This document shows, piece after piece, positions 19,241 through 26,181 of a stretch of 43,855 nt of DNA. The notes below the pieces were generated by a model, which had not been told where the DNA came from, did no database searches, and saw nothing but the letters and a program-made list of their open reading frames with translations. The position numbers and the translations under genes were made by a program. The first letter of the stretch is position 1, and the number at the start of each line of letters is the position of its first letter. The stretch comes from Caproiciproducens sp. MSJ-32 (GTDB taxonomy: Bacteria > Bacillota > Clostridia > Clostridiales > Clostridiaceae), in contig NZ_JAHLPS010000024.1 in NCBI RefSeq assembly GCF_018918055.1, forward strand, positions 1 to 43,855, in the 5' to 3' direction.

Positions 19241-19972
19241 ATGGACCAAATAAAAAAAGACAAGATAAAAAACTTCTTTAGAAAGGAGGGCTTTTATTTA
19301 GTATTATTCCTTTGCTTATGTATTATTGCAACAGTTACTGTTGTTAATGTTAGAAAAAATAATGCTTTAAAAGAATCTTCTACTGTTGAGGATGAGTTCA
19401 GTTTAAATATTGAAGAAAAAACAACTTCAGAACTTCAAAAACAAAATGCTGAAAGGGTTGAAAATGGATCAAATGAAGAGTTAGCAGAAAATACTACTGA
19501 GGAATTAACTTCAGAAGAAAATTTAAATGTTTCTGCTGGAACAAATTATGAAGTTGTATTTAATAATCCATTAGAAGGTGAAATTGCAAGGGGATATAAT
19601 TATCCAAAACCACAAGAGCTAGCTGATGGAACTATTAGAAATATTAGAGGAATAGATATAAAAGCCAGTGTTGGAACTGAAGTTAGAGCTGCTGCTGAAG
19701 GGGAAGTTAAAGAAGTTTCAAGCAGAGTAGAAGATGGAACATATATAGTAATTGCACATGCAAATGGACTATATACAAAGTATTCAAATTTATCTCAAGA
19801 TACAAGAGTTAATGTTGGAGATAAAGTAACAGAAGAAACTGTTATTGGAACAGTAGGAAATACTTCAAAAATATTTACTAATGAAGAGTTTGGAGAACAT
19901 CTAAATTTACAAGTATTTGATTCAAATGGTAAAGATTTAGATCCAACAGCATATTTTACATTTAATGAATAA
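19241..19972 (+). CDS. spoIIQ: Stage II sporulation protein Q, degenerate M23 domain
   Basis: SpoIIQ is made in the forespore and forms the Q-AH channel with mother-cell SpoIIIAH. The 243 residues have one transmembrane segment (about 17-36), an acidic low-complexity linker (about 45-100), and an M23/LytM-like domain (about 110-243). In active LytM enzymes the first zinc ligand is the His of HxGxD; here that site reads IRGID (Ile135-Asp139). The final HxH is HLN (His220-Asn222). The domain should therefore be a non-catalytic scaffold. The position between spoIID and spoIIID supports the assignment. The forespore promoter was not identified with confidence. Confidence 0.88.
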   Translation: MDQIKKDKIKNFFRKEGFYLVLFLCLCIIATVTVVNVRKNNALKESSTVEDEFSLNIEEKTTSELQKQNAERVENGSNEELAENTTEELTSEENLNVSAGTNYEVVFNNPLEGEIARGYNYPKPQELADGTIRNIRGIDIKASVGTEVRAAAEGEVKEVSSRVEDGTYIVIAHANGLYTKYSNLSQDTRVNVGDKVTEETVIGTVGNTSKIFTNEEFGEHLNLQVFDSNGKDLDPTAYFTFNE

Positions 19973-19980
19973 ATAATAAA

Positions 19981-20013
19981 AATTCATCAGCCATTATTTA
20001 TGGCTGATGAATT
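19981..20013 (+). other. Perfect 14-bp hairpin between spoIIQ and spoIIID
   Basis: AATTCATCAGCCAT pairs with ATGGCTGATGAATT around a five-base loop. No T run follows on the plus strand; a T-rich tail exists only on the minus strand. It could terminate antisense transcription, or act as an attenuator or RNA-processing site between the two sporulation genes. Confidence 0.7.
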
Positions 20014-20045
20014 AATAAAGATTATTTTTAAGGGAGGTAAAAATA

Positions 20046-20297
20046 TTGAAAGATTATATAGAAGAAAGAGTATTAGAAGTAGCAAGATATATTATAGAAT
20101 CTAAAGATACTATTAGAAAAACAGCAAAAGTATTTGGAGTTAGTAAAAGTACAATACATAAAGATATGACAGAAAGACTTCCTAAAATAAATCCAGCAAT
20201 TGCAAAACAAACTCATTCCATCTTAGAATTAAATAAAGCTGAACGTCATATAAGAGGTGGAAAAGCTACTCAGGCTAAATATAAAGCTGCTAAGTAA
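20046..20297 (+). CDS. spoIIID: Sporulation transcription factor SpoIIID
   Basis: SpoIIID is a small DNA-binding regulator of mother-cell genes in the sigma-E regulon. The 83 residues match the family length. The helix-turn-helix is at about 23-44 (RKTAKVFGVSKSTIHKDMTER), followed by the conserved basic tail ERHIRGGKATQAKYK. The start is TTG at 20046 after GGGAGG. The gene sits between spoIIQ and the mreB-like gene, the same order as in Bacillus subtilis (spoIIID-mbl). Confidence 0.97.
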   Translation: MKDYIEERVLEVARYIIESKDTIRKTAKVFGVSKSTIHKDMTERLPKINPAIAKQTHSILELNKAERHIRGGKATQAKYKAAK

Positions 20298-20403
20298 TAA
20301 AAAATGCAAATATATTGAAGGTTTGTCATATTCCATATATAATAAAAATTAGGACGAAATTTGTAAAATTTATTTAAGTTTGAAGATTAGGAGTGAAATA
20401 TAA

Positions 20404-21441
20404 ATGTGGTTTTGGAATCAAAGGAGCGATTTAGGCATAGATTTAGGAACAGCTACTGTTCTAGTTTATGCTAAAGGAAAGGGAATAATTTTAAAGGAAC
20501 CTTCAGTAGTTGCTATTAACAAAAATAATAATAAGGTACTTGCCGTAGGGGAAGAAGCAAGGAGAATGATTGGTAGAACGCCAGGAAATATTATTGCTGT
20601 TAGACCTTTAAGAGACGGTGTAATATCTGACTATGATATAACAGAAAGAATGTTAAAAGAGTTTATTAGAAAGGCCTATGGCAAGAGTAAATTTACAGCT
20701 CCTAAAGTAATGATATGTGTACCTTCACAGGCAACTGAAGTTGAAAAGAGAGCTGTAATAGATGCAGCAAGAAATACAGGTGCTAAAAAGGTACATTTAA
20801 TAGAAGAACCCCTTGCAGCAGCAATCGGAGCAGGATTAGATATAACTAAGCCTAGCGGCTCAATGGTAGTTGATATTGGAGGAGGAACAACTGATATTGC
20901 AATAATTTCTTTAGGTGGAGTAGTTGTTAGATCATCAATTAAAGTTGCTGGAGATACTTTTGATGATGCAATAATAAAGTATGTTAGAAATAAATATAAG
21001 ATAATGATTGGTGAAAAAACTGCAGAAGAATTAAAGATAAGCATAGGTTCAGCTTTTAATGGATCAAAAGATGAGACTGCAACAGTCAAGGGAAGAAATT
21101 TAATTACAGGACTACCTGACGAAGTTATGATATCTGCGGCGGAAATTAATGAAGCATTAAAAGAAGCAGTTTCATTAATTGTTGATAACGTTAAATTAGT
21201 TTTGGAAAAAACACCACCTGAATTAGCTGCTGATATAATTGAAAAAGGAATTGTTATGACTGGTGGAGGAGCTTTATTAAATGGATTAGATAAATTAATA
21301 GAGCATGAAACTGGTGTTACAGCAGAAGTAGCTCCTAATTCAATAGAGGCAGTAGCGGAAGGAACAGGTAAGGTTTTATCATATTTAGATAAGCTGGATA
21401 TAGATTATTCAGATAGACAAATAGACTTAATAGAAGAATAG
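20404..21441 (+). CDS. mbl: MreB/Mbl-type rod-shape actin homologue
   Basis: This bacterial actin forms membrane-associated filaments that direct lateral wall synthesis. The 345 residues contain the actin-fold nucleotide-binding motifs DLGTATVLVYAKGKG (phosphate 1), DIGGGTTDIAIISLGG (phosphate 2) and TGGGALLNGL (adenosine). The N-terminal MWFWNQRSDLGID includes an aromatic patch that could insert into the membrane. I call it mbl because it follows spoIIID, as mbl does in Bacillus; in clostridia the same gene is often just called mreB. GGAG precedes the ATG. Confidence 0.93.
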   Translation: MWFWNQRSDLGIDLGTATVLVYAKGKGIILKEPSVVAINKNNNKVLAVGEEARRMIGRTPGNIIAVRPLRDGVISDYDITERMLKEFIRKAYGKSKFTAPKVMICVPSQATEVEKRAVIDAARNTGAKKVHLIEEPLAAAIGAGLDITKPSGSMVVDIGGGTTDIAIISLGGVVVRSSIKVAGDTFDDAIIKYVRNKYKIMIGEKTAEELKISIGSAFNGSKDETATVKGRNLITGLPDEVMISAAEINEALKEAVSLIVDNVKLVLEKTPPELAADIIEKGIVMTGGGALLNGLDKLIEHETGVTAEVAPNSIEAVAEGTGKVLSYLDKLDIDYSDRQIDLIEE

Positions 21442-21495
21442 TAAATTAAAATATAAAATATTTGAAAGGAAAATTATATTATTTTTATTAATATT

Positions 21496-21531
21496 AAAAG
21501 GGCTGTCTTAAACAGCCTTATATATTTTTCT
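21496..21531. terminator. Bidirectional terminator between mbl and yyaC
   Basis: GGCTGT (21501-21506) pairs with ACAGCC (21512-21517), with T-rich sequence on the plus side and A-rich sequence giving T on the minus side. It serves convergent genes. Confidence 0.7.
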
Positions 21532-22069
21532 TTTTATTTTCTTTTTTAAAGCTGTTATAGGCTTCTATTATAGCATTAGAGATAACTTCAGCCATATCAA
21601 AGACAAAGCTAAGTCGAACAGTGTGTACATGTATAAAATTAGAATGCTCATTACTATCAATTATTCCTACAATAGATACATCACCTACTTCAGGAAGAAT
21701 TTTTCCTACACCTTTTCCAGGATGAATTGGATAATCTCTAACATGAATTTCACCTATTGCTTTAAGTTCTCCAAGACAAGCGTCTATTCCAATAACAAAA
21801 GAATCGGGGTGAATTTTCATTATTTCTTTTAGAGTTCTTTTTAGATTTGCGGCATGAATTGGCTCTTTTATTGTTCCATAAACGGGAAGTTCTATATTTT
21901 TTTCCTTTAATATGGATCCAACTAAGGGTCCTAAGCAGTCTATTATACATCGATCGGTTCCTACACAGATTATAATAGTATTTTCTTTCATAAAATTTTT
22001 TAACAATTTAGATATTTCAATATGTGAATTATATGAATTATATAAAAATTTACTTTTCAAAAACTTCAC
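21518..22069 (-). CDS. yyaC: YyaC-like sporulation protein (DUF1256)
   Basis: This 183-residue protein belongs to a family restricted to spore formers. Its fold resembles the GPR spore protease and hydrogenase-maturation peptidases, and its substrate is unknown. Motifs: IIICVGTDRCIIDCLGPLVG at about residues 31-50, FVIGIDACLG (about 91-100), and HPGKGVGKILPEVGDVSIVG. The conserved acidic residues in GTDR and IDAC would correspond to the metal or substrate pocket (inference). It is encoded opposite mbl. A GGGGGTGAAG-type site lies upstream of the ATG at 22069. Identification is good and function is only by family. Confidence 0.9.
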   Translation of the reverse strand: MKFLKSKFLYNSYNSHIEISKLLKNFMKENTIIICVGTDRCIIDCLGPLVGSILKEKNIELPVYGTIKEPIHAANLKRTLKEIMKIHPDSFVIGIDACLGELKAIGEIHVRDYPIHPGKGVGKILPEVGDVSIVGIIDSNEHSNFIHVHTVRLSFVFDMAEVISNAIIEAYNSFKKENKKKNI

Positions 22070-22165
22070 CCCCTTATGAATATATGTAAGCTAAACAGAC
22101 AATATTATCATATGTATAAAATTAATAAAATTGGAAATTAATTTAATGAAGGGAGATGAATTTTT

Positions 22166-22606
22166 ATGAAAAAAATAATAATTTATTCTTTGACTATTAT
22201 AATAAGTGCAGCTATACCAATTTATTTTTTACTAATATGGGAACCTTTAAAGAGTACTGATGTAATAAGTGATAATGTGTTAGTAAATGACTATGAAGGC
22301 ATAAATAATAGTAATGAAGATAATAAAATATATATTATTAATAATTCAATTTCAAGGGAAGGAACACTTTCAACAATAACAAATCTTCCTCAGGAAAAAA
22401 GAGATAAACTTAATGTATTATTAAAAAATTTATCAATAGTTGATATTATAAAAATAAATAATTACTTCTCAGATATAAGTAATATTAAAAATATTGTAGA
22501 AGGTCTTGATTTAATAGAAAAAAGAATGTCAAAAGAAAATTATCAGGAATTTAAAAATATATTAGAAGATTATATTAATTTAGAGGAAATGAGGAATAAT
22601 GAATAA
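22166..22606 (+). CDS. Unknown exported or membrane-anchored protein
   Basis: I do not recognise this 146-residue protein. It begins with a hydrophobic signal anchor (about 3-26), then a polar Asn/Ser-rich linker, and ends with a helical region (about 75-146) rich in Leu, Ile and Lys. GGGAG is seven to ten bases before the ATG. It is divergent from the yyaC-like gene and lies next to sporulation genes, so a role in sporulation or the envelope is possible but unproven. No terminator was seen before the tRNA promoter. Confidence 0.75.
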   Translation: MKKIIIYSLTIIISAAIPIYFLLIWEPLKSTDVISDNVLVNDYEGINNSNEDNKIYIINNSISREGTLSTITNLPQEKRDKLNVLLKNLSIVDIIKINNYFSDISNIKNIVEGLDLIEKRMSKENYQEFKNILEDYINLEEMRNNE

Positions 22607-22691
22607 AAATGTTCTTAGTATTAATTTAAAGAAAAACGAAGAAATATAATAATAAGTAAAGTTAATTTCTTTTAAAGGATAAAAATAGGAC

Positions 22692-22720
22692 TTGAAATAT
22701 AAATGCAATAAATATATACT
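22692..22720 (+). promoter_or_regulatory. Sigma-A promoter of the tRNA operon
   Basis: TTGAAA (22692-22697), a 17-base spacer and TATACT (22715-22720) lie about 56 bases before the first tRNA. Confidence 0.75.
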
Positions 22721-22776
22721 AACTATTGTTAGTCGAGAAGACGACAAGATATTTTATAAAATAATGAATTGAATAT

Positions 22777-22862
22777 GGGGGAGTTCCCGAGTGGTCAAAG
22801 GGGGCAGACTGTAAATCTGTTACGTTATCGTTTCGATGGTTCGAATCCGTCCTCCCCCACCA
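22777..22862 (+). tRNA. tRNA-Tyr (GTA), copy 1
   Basis: An 86-base type II tRNA with encoded CCA. The acceptor stem is GGGGGAG/CTCCCCC and the anticodon GTA is at 22811-22813. The long variable arm is typical of bacterial tRNA-Tyr. This copy differs from the other two by paired changes in the acceptor stem and a G-T pair in the T stem. Confidence 0.97.
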
Positions 22863-22885
22863 TAAAATTCATTATTAAATAATGT

Positions 22886-22960
22886 GCTGGCATGGCTCAA
22901 TGGTAGAGCAGCTGACTTGTAATCAGCAGGTTGTAGGTTCGAGTCCTATTGCCAGCTCCA
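22886..22960 (+). tRNA. tRNA-Thr (TGT), copy 1
   Basis: 75 bases including CCA; the acceptor stem is GCTGGCA/TGCCAGC and anticodon TGT is at 22918-22920. It is identical to the copy at 23158. Confidence 0.97.
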
Positions 22961-22965
22961 CATAT

Positions 22966-23051
22966 GGAGGAGTTCCCGAGTGGCCAAAGGGGGCAGACTG
23001 TAAATCTGTTACGTTATCGTTTCGATGGTTCGAATCCATCCTCCTCCACCA
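22966..23051 (+). tRNA. tRNA-Tyr (GTA), copy 2
   Basis: 86 bases including CCA; the acceptor stem is GGAGGAG/CTCCTCC and anticodon GTA is at 23000-23002. It is identical to copy 3. Confidence 0.97.
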
Positions 23052-23065
23052 ATTTATTTTGTTTT

Positions 23066-23141
23066 GGAAGCATAGCTCAGCTGGGAGAGCACCTGCCTTA
23101 CAAGCAGGGGGTCACAGGTTCGATCCCTGTTGCTTCCACCA
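23066..23141 (+). tRNA. tRNA-Val (TAC)
   Basis: 76 bases including CCA; the acceptor stem is GGAAGCA/TGCTTCC and anticodon TAC is at 23099-23101. Confidence 0.97.
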
Positions 23142-23157
23142 CTTAATTAAATAATGT

Positions 23158-23232
23158 GCTGGCATGGCTCAATGGTAGAGCAGCTGACTTGTAATCAGCA
23201 GGTTGTAGGTTCGAGTCCTATTGCCAGCTCCA
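23158..23232 (+). tRNA. tRNA-Thr (TGT), copy 2
   Basis: Identical to the tRNA-Thr at 22886-22960, with anticodon TGT at 23190-23192. It is part of the duplicated unit. Confidence 0.97.
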
Positions 23233-23237
23233 TATAT

Positions 23238-23323
23238 GGAGGAGTTCCCGAGTGGCCAAAGGGGGCAGACTGTAAATCTGTTACGTTATCGTTTCGATGG
23301 TTCGAATCCATCCTCCTCCACCA
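23238..23323 (+). tRNA. tRNA-Tyr (GTA), copy 3
   Basis: Identical to tRNA-Tyr copy 2, with anticodon GTA at 23272-23274. It is the last tRNA before the terminator. Confidence 0.97.
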
Positions 23324-23325
23324 AG

Positions 23326-23355
23326 AAAAAATACAAGAAATTCTTGTATTTTTTT
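23326..23355 (+). terminator. Rho-independent terminator of the tRNA operon
   Basis: AATACAAG and CTTGTATT form the stem immediately after the last CCA, followed by a T run. Confidence 0.85.
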
Positions 23356-23356
23356 G

Positions 23357-23385
23357 TTGACTATTATAATTATAAATGATAAAAT
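23357..23385 (+). promoter_or_regulatory. Sigma-A promoter of metK
   Basis: TTGACT (23357-23362) and TAAAAT (23380-23385) are 17 bases apart, about 24 bases upstream of the riboswitch. Confidence 0.65.
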
Positions 23386-23408
23386 CAAAAAGAAAAATTT
23401 GATATTAA

Positions 23409-23513
23409 TTCTTATCAAGAGAGGTGGAGGGAAAAGGGCCCTGTGAAACCCGGCAACCTGCTTTATTAGAAAGCGTGGTGCCAATTCCTGCAATTAATTT
23501 TGCAAGATAAGAA
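23409..23513 (+). promoter_or_regulatory. SAM-I (S-box) riboswitch
   Basis: The S-box core is clear: AGAGAGGTGGAGGGA, GGCCCTGTGAAACCCGGCAA and GTGGTGCCAATTCC. The closing P1 stem is TTCTTATC (23409-23416) with GATAAGAA (23506-23513). It binds S-adenosylmethionine and controls metK, encoding the SAM-synthesising enzyme, by transcription termination at 23529-23560. Confidence 0.97.
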
Positions 23514-23528
23514 GCAGTGTTGTTATAT

Positions 23529-23560
23529 AATCTCTTCTTGTCGAAGAGATTTTTTCTTTT
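23529..23560 (+). terminator. Riboswitch-controlled terminator before metK
   Basis: AATCTCTTC/GAAGAGATT with a TTGTC loop is followed by T residues, just downstream of the S-box aptamer. It forms when SAM is bound. Confidence 0.9.
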
Positions 23561-23610
23561 ATCTGAATTTCTTTTAGAATTAATATCAATAAAAGAAAGG
23601 AGAGAGTAAT

Positions 23611-24786
23611 ATGAAAAGATTATTTACGTCAGAATCAGTTACAGAAGGACATCCAGATAAAATTTGTGATCAAATATCTGATGCTGTATTAGATAGTATA
23701 TTAGCACAAGATCCTATGGCTAGAGTTGCTTGTGAAACTGCTGTAACAACAGGAATGGTATTAGTAATGGGAGAAATATCAACTAAATGCTATGTTGATA
23801 TTCCTAAAATAGTTAGAGAAACAGTGAGAGAAATTGGTTATGATAGAGCAAAATTTGGATTTGATTGTGATACTTGTTCAGTTTTAACTTCTATTGATGA
23901 ACAATCAAGTGATATAGCAATGGGAGTTGATAAGGCATTAGAAGCTAGAGCGGGAGAGCAGGATGATGTAGAAGCAGTTGGAGCTGGAGATCAAGGAATG
24001 ATGTTTGGCTTTGCAACAAATGAAACTGAAGAATATATGCCAATGCCTATATCATTAGCACATAAACTTTCTAGAAGATTATCAGAAGTAAGAAAGAATG
24101 GAACTTTAAGTTATTTAAGACCTGATGGAAAAACTCAAGTTACTGTTGAGTATGATGATAATAAAGTAGTAAGAGTTGATACAATTGTAATATCAACACA
24201 ACATAGTGAAGATGTAACTCAAGAAAAGATAAAAGAAGATTTAATGGAGCATGTAATTAAAGCAGTTGTTCCTGAAGAATTATTAGATGATAAGACAAGA
24301 TATTTTATAAACCCAACAGGAAGATTTGTTGTTGGTGGGCCTCAAGGGGATAGCGGATTAACAGGAAGAAAAATTATAGTTGATACATATGGTGGATATG
24401 GCAGACATGGTGGTGGTGCTTTCTCAGGAAAGGATCCAACTAAGGTTGATAGATCAGCAGCTTATGCAGCAAGATGGGTAGCTAAGAACTTAGTAGCTGC
24501 AGGTGTAGCAGATAAGCTTGAAATTCAATTAGCTTATGCAATAGGTGTTGCTAAACCAGTATCAATAGTTGTGGATACTTTTGGAACAGGAAAGAAATCT
24601 GACGAAGAGATAGTTTCAATCGTAGAAAAAGTGTTTGATTTAAGACCAGGTGCAATAATAAGAGAGTTAGACTTAAGAAGACCTATTTATAAACAAACAG
24701 CTGCTTATGGACATTTTGGAAGAAACGATTTAGATTTACCTTGGGAAAAGCTAAACAAAGTAGAAGAAATAAAGAAATTACTTTAG
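23611..24786 (+). CDS. metK: S-adenosylmethionine synthase
   Basis: MetK makes SAM from methionine and ATP. It has 391 residues, usual size. Motifs: [20 protein letters not shown] with the ATP/phosphate-binding His, the flexible-loop hexapeptide GAGDQG, and the P-loop-like [16 protein letters not shown] with catalytic Lys and Asp. GGAGAG precedes the ATG. Expression is controlled by the SAM-I riboswitch upstream, so the product represses its own synthesis. SAM made here also serves PrmC (1481-3241). Confidence 0.98.
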   Translation: MKRLFTSESVTEGHPDKICDQISDAVLDSILAQDPMARVACETAVTTGMVLVMGEISTKCYVDIPKIVRETVREIGYDRAKFGFDCDTCSVLTSIDEQSSDIAMGVDKALEARAGEQDDVEAVGAGDQGMMFGFATNETEEYMPMPISLAHKLSRRLSEVRKNGTLSYLRPDGKTQVTVEYDDNKVVRVDTIVISTQHSEDVTQEKIKEDLMEHVIKAVVPEELLDDKTRYFINPTGRFVVGGPQGDSGLTGRKIIVDTYGGYGRHGGGAFSGKDPTKVDRSAAYAARWVAKNLVAAGVADKLEIQLAYAIGVAKPVSIVVDTFGTGKKSDEEIVSIVEKVFDLRPGAIIRELDLRRPIYKQTAAYGHFGRNDLDLPWEKLNKVEEIKKLL

Positions 24787-24790
24787 TTAA

Positions 24791-24846
24791 TTAAGAAAAG
24801 CTTCAAATGGGCGTAATGAAAAAGGATAACTTTAAGCTTTTCTTAA
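24791..24846 (+). other. 13-bp inverted repeat with 30-base loop in the metK 3' region
   Basis: TTAAGAAAAGCTT (24791-24803) and AAGCTTTTCTTAA (24834-24846) are perfectly complementary and enclose CAAATGGGCGTAATG and an A-rich stretch. It lies between the metK stop and the convergent terminator. I see no T tract of terminator quality after it, and its role is unknown. Confidence 0.65.
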
Positions 24847-24859
24847 ACTTAAAAAATAA

Positions 24860-24905
24860 AAGAAAGCCTAATTGGAGTGAGACCAATTAGGCTCTTTATT
24901 TTATA
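24860..24905. terminator. Bidirectional terminator between metK and nagA
   Basis: AGCCTAATTGG (24865-24875) pairs with CCAATTAGGCT (24883-24893), with T-rich flanks in both directions for the convergent genes. Confidence 0.85.
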
Positions 24906-24919
24906 TTAGCTGAAATAAA

Positions 24920-26056
24920 TTAAGCGCTATAAACTTCCTTTCCGCCAACAAAAACTTTTTTAATATTGATTTCATCATCAAATAATAGTAAGTCTGCATC
25001 ATAACCTTCTTTTATAAGGCCTTTTTTATTATCAACTTTACAATGTTTTGCAGCGTTATAAGTAGCCATTTTAACTGCTTCATGTAGAGGGTATCCTACA
25101 TTTTTATATACATTATAAACTGCCTTATCTAATGTTAAAACTGATCCGGCTAATGATCCGCTTACAAGTCTTGCAGCTCCTTCCGTAACTACAACATCTT
25201 GCCCGCCAAGGGTATACATACCATCAGGCATGCAACAAGCCATCATTGCATCTGTTACTAAAAGAACCTTGTCTGTAGTTTTTTGTTTATAAGCTATTCT
25301 TAAAGAAGGATATGAAATGTGTATTCCATCTGAAATAGTTTCAGTAGTAATATCACTATCAAATATTGCACCAACAACACCAGGTTCCCTATGGGTAAAT
25401 GGTGTCATTGCATTAAATAGATGTGTAGCATGAGAAAAACCGCATTTTATTCCTTCCATAGCTTCACTATAAGTAGCTTTTGTATGTCCTATAGAGCAAA
25501 CTATACCTTTTCTGGAAAGTTCCTTAGCCAGTTCTTTTGCACCAGGAATTTCTGGAGCAATTGTAATTGAAACAACAGCATCTTCGCAATCTCCAACCAT
25601 AGCTTTAAAATTCTCTAAAGTAGGTTCAGCTAAAAAGTTTGGATTTTGAGCACCAATAGCTTTTCCACTAATGAAAGGTCCTTCAAGGTGAGCTCCTAGT
25701 ACATTTGCACCATCAGTACCATTTAATTTAGCTTCTTTTATAGCTTCCATTGATTTTCTTATGTCACTTATAGCAACTGTCATAGTAGTAGGAGTAAAAG
25801 AAGTAGTTCCGTGTTTTACTATTGTTTTAGAAATTTCATTTATAGCTTCATAAGTTCCATCCATGGTGTCATATCCTCCAGCACCATGAATATGAACATC
25901 TATAAAACCTGGTGAAAGATATAGGCCTTCCCCGTCAATTACTTCCACTGTGTTATAAGAAGCAGGGTTAATTGCTTTTATTTTACCGTTTTCAACTAAG
26001 ACAGAGCCTTTTTCTATTCTATCTAAATATATTATGTTACAGTTTTTTATAATCAT
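24920..26056 (-). CDS. nagA: N-acetylglucosamine-6-phosphate deacetylase
   Basis: NagA removes acetate from GlcNAc-6-P, giving glucosamine-6-P for amino-sugar use and wall recycling. From the ATG at 26056 (preceded by AGGAGGTG at good spacing; an upstream GTG would lie in that site) it has 378 residues. The amidohydrolase metal motif HIH is at 55-57 (PGFIDVHIHGAGG). The metal/substrate regions LEGPFI, GHTKATY and HLFNAMTPFTHREPGVVG are present. LVTDAMMA supplies the catalytic Asp. nagB is not adjacent, so this is a single-gene unit. Confidence 0.95.
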   Translation of the reverse strand: MIIKNCNIIYLDRIEKGSVLVENGKIKAINPASYNTVEVIDGEGLYLSPGFIDVHIHGAGGYDTMDGTYEAINEISKTIVKHGTTSFTPTTMTVAISDIRKSMEAIKEAKLNGTDGANVLGAHLEGPFISGKAIGAQNPNFLAEPTLENFKAMVGDCEDAVVSITIAPEIPGAKELAKELSRKGIVCSIGHTKATYSEAMEGIKCGFSHATHLFNAMTPFTHREPGVVGAIFDSDITTETISDGIHISYPSLRIAYKQKTTDKVLLVTDAMMACCMPDGMYTLGGQDVVVTEGAARLVSGSLAGSVLTLDKAVYNVYKNVGYPLHEAVKMATYNAAKHCKVDNKKGLIKEGYDADLLLFDDEINIKKVFVGGKEVYSA

Positions 26057-26181
26057 AAAAAACACCTCCTGTATAGATATCTTTACAAATATAGTTTAGC
26101 ACAAATTTTTATATAAAATTAATATTATGCTATAATAAATAATAAAAAATATTATAAAATTTTAAGGTTTGGAGCGTTAAT

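Larger units (their letters stand above)
22874..23324. repeat. 179-bp direct repeat carrying tRNA-Thr and tRNA-Tyr
   Basis: Bases 22874-23052 and 23146-23324 are identical by my reading except at 22961/23233 (c versus t). Each unit holds one tRNA-Thr(TGT) and one tRNA-Tyr(GTA). A tRNA-Val lies between the copies, so the array arose by duplication of a two-tRNA segment. Confidence 0.9.

Noticed and set aside
22882-23360. Open frames of 65-90 codons across the tRNA array, including CWHGSMVEQLT-type peptides
   Set aside because: They are translations of tRNA-Thr, tRNA-Tyr and tRNA-Val genes; such peptides are a common mis-annotation.
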